In this document: in pieces, positions 4,542 to 9,446 of the stretch
Layout of the letters: every line of letters starts with the position of its first letter
Numbering within the stretch: position 1 is the first letter of the stretch
Assembly (NCBI GenBank): GCA_028696755.1
Contig: JAQVGK010000098.1
Coordinates: 1 to 9,446, forward strand
Source of the DNA: Bacteroidales bacterium
Lineage (GTDB): Bacteria > Bacteroidota > Bacteroidia > Bacteroidales > ML635J-15
Length of the DNA: 9,446 bases
Direction: 5' to 3'
Notes under the pieces: model-generated
Seen by the model: the letters and a program-made list of their open reading frames with translations, nothing else
Databases searched by the model: none
Told to the model about the DNA's origin: nothing
Made by a program: the position numbers and the translations under genes

Positions 4542-6596
4542 ATGAAAATCAAACAATTTATTCCGCAATTAACTATTTTTATTTTTGCATTTATAATCTA
4601 TGCAAACACTCTCGGCCATCAATACGCTCTGGATGATAAAATGACCTTCTGGAAAAATGAGTTTGTTCAGAATGGAGCTTCTGGAATTAAAGATATTCTT
4701 GCTTACGATTCGATGGTTGGAATGTTCGGTAAAGACACAAAAGAGCTTGAGGGTGGAAGATATCGTCCTTTGTCATTGATTACTTTTGCACTCGAAGTGG
4801 AATTTTTCGGACAAGAAACTACTGATATTTCGGCGAAAGAACCTTTTATTAGGAATCCAAGTGTAAGTCATTTTTTTAATATAATTTTATACTGCATTTC
4901 GTTACTGATTCTGTATAAAGTTCTTACACGATTGTTTAGGGATTATAAACCCAAATTTTGGTATCTCAGCATTCCGTTTATTGCTACTATGCTGTTTGCT
5001 GCCCATCCTTTGCACACCGAAATCGTTGCAAACATAAAAGGTCGTGACGAAATTCTTGCATTTCTTTTTGCAATTGCAGCTCTTAATTCTATTCTGGATT
5101 ATGTTGATAAAAATAAATTTTCAGGATTAATCAATGCCTTTATTTTTATCTTCCTTGGTTCGATGGCGAAGGAAATAACAATTACTTTTTTGGCAGTTAT
5201 TCCACTCAGTGTCTATTTCTTCCGAAAGGAAAAGCTCGTCAAATATTTCTATCTGATGGTTCCACTCGTTGCTGGTGCAATTACTTATCTTGCGATCAGA
5301 GCTTCAGTAATTGGAAATCAAACTGCGATTGAAGCCTCAATGCTTATGAATAATCCTTTTTTAGAAGCAACAATAGGCGAGAGGTATGCAACAGTTGTTA
5401 TGACATTGCTTATTTATCTTAAACTTCTTGTTTTTCCACATCCTTTAACTTGGGATTATTATCCATATCATATTCCAATTGTTGGCTGGACTGATTGGCG
5501 AGTAATTCTCGGTTTATTAGTTCACATTGGTCTTGCTGTTATTGCCATTAAAGGGATTCGTAAGAAAAGCATTTATTCATTTGGAATTCTGATTTATGCA
5601 GCCACATTGTCAATCACTTCCAACGTGTTTTTTAATATTGGTGCTTTTATGAGTGAACGTTTTGTTTATGTTTCGCTGCTTGGATTATGTATTATTGTCG
5701 CTTATTTGATTTCCGAGAAATTGGCAATTAAAATTGCTAATATTAAGCAGTACAATAAAGTTGCGATTGTTCTTACTGCTGTTCTGCTAATTGCTTTTTC
5801 TGCTAAAACAATTTCTAGAAATACTGTCTGGGAAAATAATCTCACATTATTTGCAAATGATATTAAAGTTAGCAGTAATTCGGCAAAGGGTAATAGCACT
5901 TATGCCAGCGAACTATATAAACTTTCTGAAGATGCTGAGGCTGCAGGAGATACAGTTCTAAGAAATAAATATCTGCGAGAGTCGATTCCATATTTCGAAA
6001 AAGCTATCGAAATTTATCCTGAGTATGGCGAAGCTCTTGTTCGTTTAGGAAACATTCATTATAAACTGGATGGGGATTATAAAAAGATGTTCGATTATTA
6101 CATTCGAACTCTTAAAGCTAGTCCGCTTAATGCAGACGTTTGGGCTAATACGATTGGTGTGCTAACATATAACGTAAACGAACCCGAGTACGAAAAGTAT
6201 GTGTGGTCGCAGTTTGCGCTTTATTCGCCAACGCATTATGAGTCATTCTACCAAATGGGAAATCTCTATTATTTTGCTCAACCTGCTATTGGCGACTCAG
6301 CCATTTTCTGGTACGAGAAAGCAAAAACACTCAATCCTTCACATTTCGAAACACTTTTTTATCTTGGAGTTTCGTATGGTAACAAAGGCGATTTTACAAA
6401 TGCGAGAGAGAATTTACTGAAATCTGTTTCAATAAAAGAAGATTCCGAAGCCTACAGATATTTGGGAATTACTTACGGAATGGAGAATAATGATAGTACG
6501 GCATTGGTTTATTTCGAAAAAGCTTTAACACTCGATCCTGATAATATGCAGATACAGCAATATATTATGTTGGCGAGACAAAGGATGGGGAAATAG
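4542..6596 (+). CDS. TMTC/GT-C-like membrane glycosyltransferase with C-terminal TPRs
   Basis: A 684-residue inner-membrane protein. About ten hydrophobic segments lie between residues 7 and 422, followed by a soluble part (about 425-684) with at least four TPR units, e.g. 481-514, 567-600, 602-635 and 636-669. The membrane part has the pattern of eukaryotic TMTC O-mannosyltransferases and their bacterial relatives: an early acidic pair in YALDDKMTFW (28-37), RYRPLSLITFAL (73-84), and AAHPLHTEIVANIKGRDE (153-170). GT-C enzymes of this type use lipid-linked sugars on the outer face of the membrane; donor and acceptor here are unknown. ATG 4542 is preferred because the hydrophobic first helix follows directly. 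A TTG at 4494 would add 16 poorly conserved-looking residues and overlap the preceding gene. No strong ribosome binding site is seen. A simple TPR protein label would miss the membrane half. Confidence 0.82.
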   Translation: MKIKQFIPQLTIFIFAFIIYANTLGHQYALDDKMTFWKNEFVQNGASGIKDILAYDSMVGMFGKDTKELEGGRYRPLSLITFALEVEFFGQETTDISAKEPFIRNPSVSHFFNIILYCISLLILYKVLTRLFRDYKPKFWYLSIPFIATMLFAAHPLHTEIVANIKGRDEILAFLFAIAALNSILDYVDKNKFSGLINAFIFIFLGSMAKEITITFLAVIPLSVYFFRKEKLVKYFYLMVPLVAGAITYLAIRASVIGNQTAIEASMLMNNPFLEATIGERYATVVMTLLIYLKLLVFPHPLTWDYYPYHIPIVGWTDWRVILGLLVHIGLAVIAIKGIRKKSIYSFGILIYAATLSITSNVFFNIGAFMSERFVYVSLLGLCIIVAYLISEKLAIKIANIKQYNKVAIVLTAVLLIAFSAKTISRNTVWENNLTLFANDIKVSSNSAKGNSTYASELYKLSEDAEAAGDTVLRNKYLRESIPYFEKAIEIYPEYGEALVRLGNIHYKLDGDYKKMFDYYIRTLKASPLNADVWANTIGVLTYNVNEPEYEKYVWSQFALYSPTHYESFYQMGNLYYFAQPAIGDSAIFWYEKAKTLNPSHFETLFYLGVSYGNKGDFTNARENLLKSVSIKEDSEAYRYLGITYGMENNDSTALVYFEKALTLDPDNMQIQQYIMLARQRMGK

Positions 6597-6600
6597 AAGT

Positions 6601-8789
<2,189 letters not shown>

Positions 8790-8804
8790 TAAACTAATGT
8801 TATT

Positions 8805-8837
8805 AAAATAGGTAACGAAATAATTGTAACCTATTTT
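8805..8837. repeat. 33-bp near-perfect dyad upstream of the lipoprotein gene
   Basis: AAAATAGGTAAC (8805-8816) and GTAACCTATTTT (8826-8837) are complementary at 11 of 12 positions around a 9-base AT-rich centre. No gene ends on either side, so a terminator role is not needed here; an operator for the gene starting at 8902, or a decayed repeat, is more plausible. Confidence 0.5.
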
Positions 8838-8873
8838 GACTTACAAATTTTATCGTCCTAATTATTTTTATTT

Positions 8874-8881
8874 TACTTTTG
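8874..8881 (+). promoter_or_regulatory. Possible -7 box for the lipoprotein gene
   Basis: TACTTTTG matches TAnnTTTG exactly. It is only 20 bases before the ATG at 8902 and 8 before the one at 8890, which favours 8902. No TTG lies at the expected upstream distance, so confidence is low. Confidence 0.3.
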
Positions 8882-8901
8882 ATAAAAAAATGAGCCTTGA
8901 C

Positions 8902-9446
8902 ATGAAATTTTATAACGCTTTTCTAGTATTACTTACTGTAATGATAATGTTTTCTTGTTCGAATACACCGACAGAACAGGTAAATGATAATGGAGCTGTT
9001 AAATGCAAGAATAATGAAATTTTATTGACCGAATTAGAGGGTTTCTTTAATTTTTTACGTAAAGAAGATTATGAAAAATGTATTGCTTTTTTTTCAGATT
9101 CATTACTTAGGAATCCTGGTAAAGAAAAAATCATTGAAGGGCTAAAAGAAAGAAATTCACAGTTTGGTCTCGGCGATAGCATTCAAGTTTATTATATTCG
9201 AAAAAATGCTCAGGCAGATTCCTATACTTGTTTTGTGAGAAGTTTTTATTCAGAAGGAACCCAGTCGCTTTCTTACGATAAAATTTCTGTTGACATATTG
9301 GAGAATCTTGTAAAAATTTCTTCTTTAGAGTCTTCTGCAATGCCTTATTGTGATGCAGCAATGGCAAATGATACTTTGTCAGAAATAAATCAGTTTTTGA
9401 ATCTTGTTTACCAAACACTTACAAACAAAGGTATTGACGAGGCTTA
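8902..9446 (+). CDS. Putative lipoprotein, C-terminus beyond the window
   Basis: The frame stays open from 8890 to the last base; no stop is reached, so the gene is incomplete at its 3' end (181 full codons from 8902). The start MKFYNAFLVLLTVMIMFSCS is a lipoprotein signal peptide: Lys2, a hydrophobic core, and a Met-Phe-Ser-Cys lipobox with Cys19 as the lipidated residue. An in-frame ATG at 8890 would only add MSLD before it. After a polar linker, LTELEGFFNFLRKEDYEKCI and the alternating strand-like sequence to about residue 140 resemble NTF2-like domains of the DUF4019 kind, but this is a loose impression. It is divergent from ligA across a gene-free region. Function unknown; cell-envelope location is the firmest inference. 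Confidence 0.78.
   Translation, partial: MKFYNAFLVLLTVMIMFSCSNTPTEQVNDNGAVKCKNNEILLTELEGFFNFLRKEDYEKCIAFFSDSLLRNPGKEKIIEGLKERNSQFGLGDSIQVYYIRKNAQADSYTCFVRSFYSEGTQSLSYDKISVDILENLVKISSLESSAMPYCDAAMANDTLSEINQFLNLVYQTLTNKGIDEA

Noticed and set aside
9131..9418. Minus-strand open frame of 95 codons at the window end
   Set aside because: It is antisense to the lipoprotein frame, which has a proper signal peptide and lipobox; the antisense product is Lys/Phe/Asn-rich with no recognisable features.

Overview
This AT-rich window most likely comes from a member of the Bacteroidota, probably Bacteroidales/Marinilabiliales-like. The main clues are promoters of the Bacteroidota type (TTG, about 19-20 bases, TAnnTTTG), the near absence of Shine-Dalgarno sites, and a secreted fibre-like protein of the 'NVGIGTTTP...LLIPR' type. 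No rRNA, tRNA, CRISPR array, transposase or phage gene was recognised.

Positions 1-2345 hold an arsenic-resistance locus on the minus strand, read in the order arsR, arsM, arsC, then acr3 (cut by the window start). arsR-arsM-arsC are 3-4 bp apart and form one operon. A Bacteroidota promoter lies in front of arsR, and a 26-bp dyad (a candidate ArsR operator) is centred on its -7 box. The expected chemistry is arsenate reduction (ArsC), arsenite efflux (Acr3) and arsenite methylation (ArsM). The locus is interrupted between arsC and acr3 by about 500 bp without a gene. That gap holds a two-level hairpin, a small GC-rich block, an exact 30-copy array of an 8-bp unit (315-554), and a short GGCTAA repeat.

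Positions 2392-6596 hold three plus-strand genes: a secreted fibre-like surface protein; a 178-residue protein of unknown function with an SH3/Tudor-like N-terminus; and a polytopic membrane protein with C-terminal TPRs that resembles the TMTC/GT-C glycosyltransferases. The last two are 22 bp apart and probably co-transcribed.

Positions 6601-8589 hold ligA (NAD-dependent DNA ligase) on the minus strand. It converges on the TMTC-like gene with only 4 bp between the stop codons. Upstream of ligA is a 312-bp gene-free stretch with a 129-bp element bounded by inverted GCATGGG-type repeats and a separate 33-bp dyad. After it comes a plus-strand lipoprotein gene that runs off the window end.

The genes themselves belong to known or partly known families. 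The least explained material is non-coding: the 8-mer array inside the ars locus, the hairpin next to it, and the inverted-repeat element by ligA. No clearly new multi-gene system was found.
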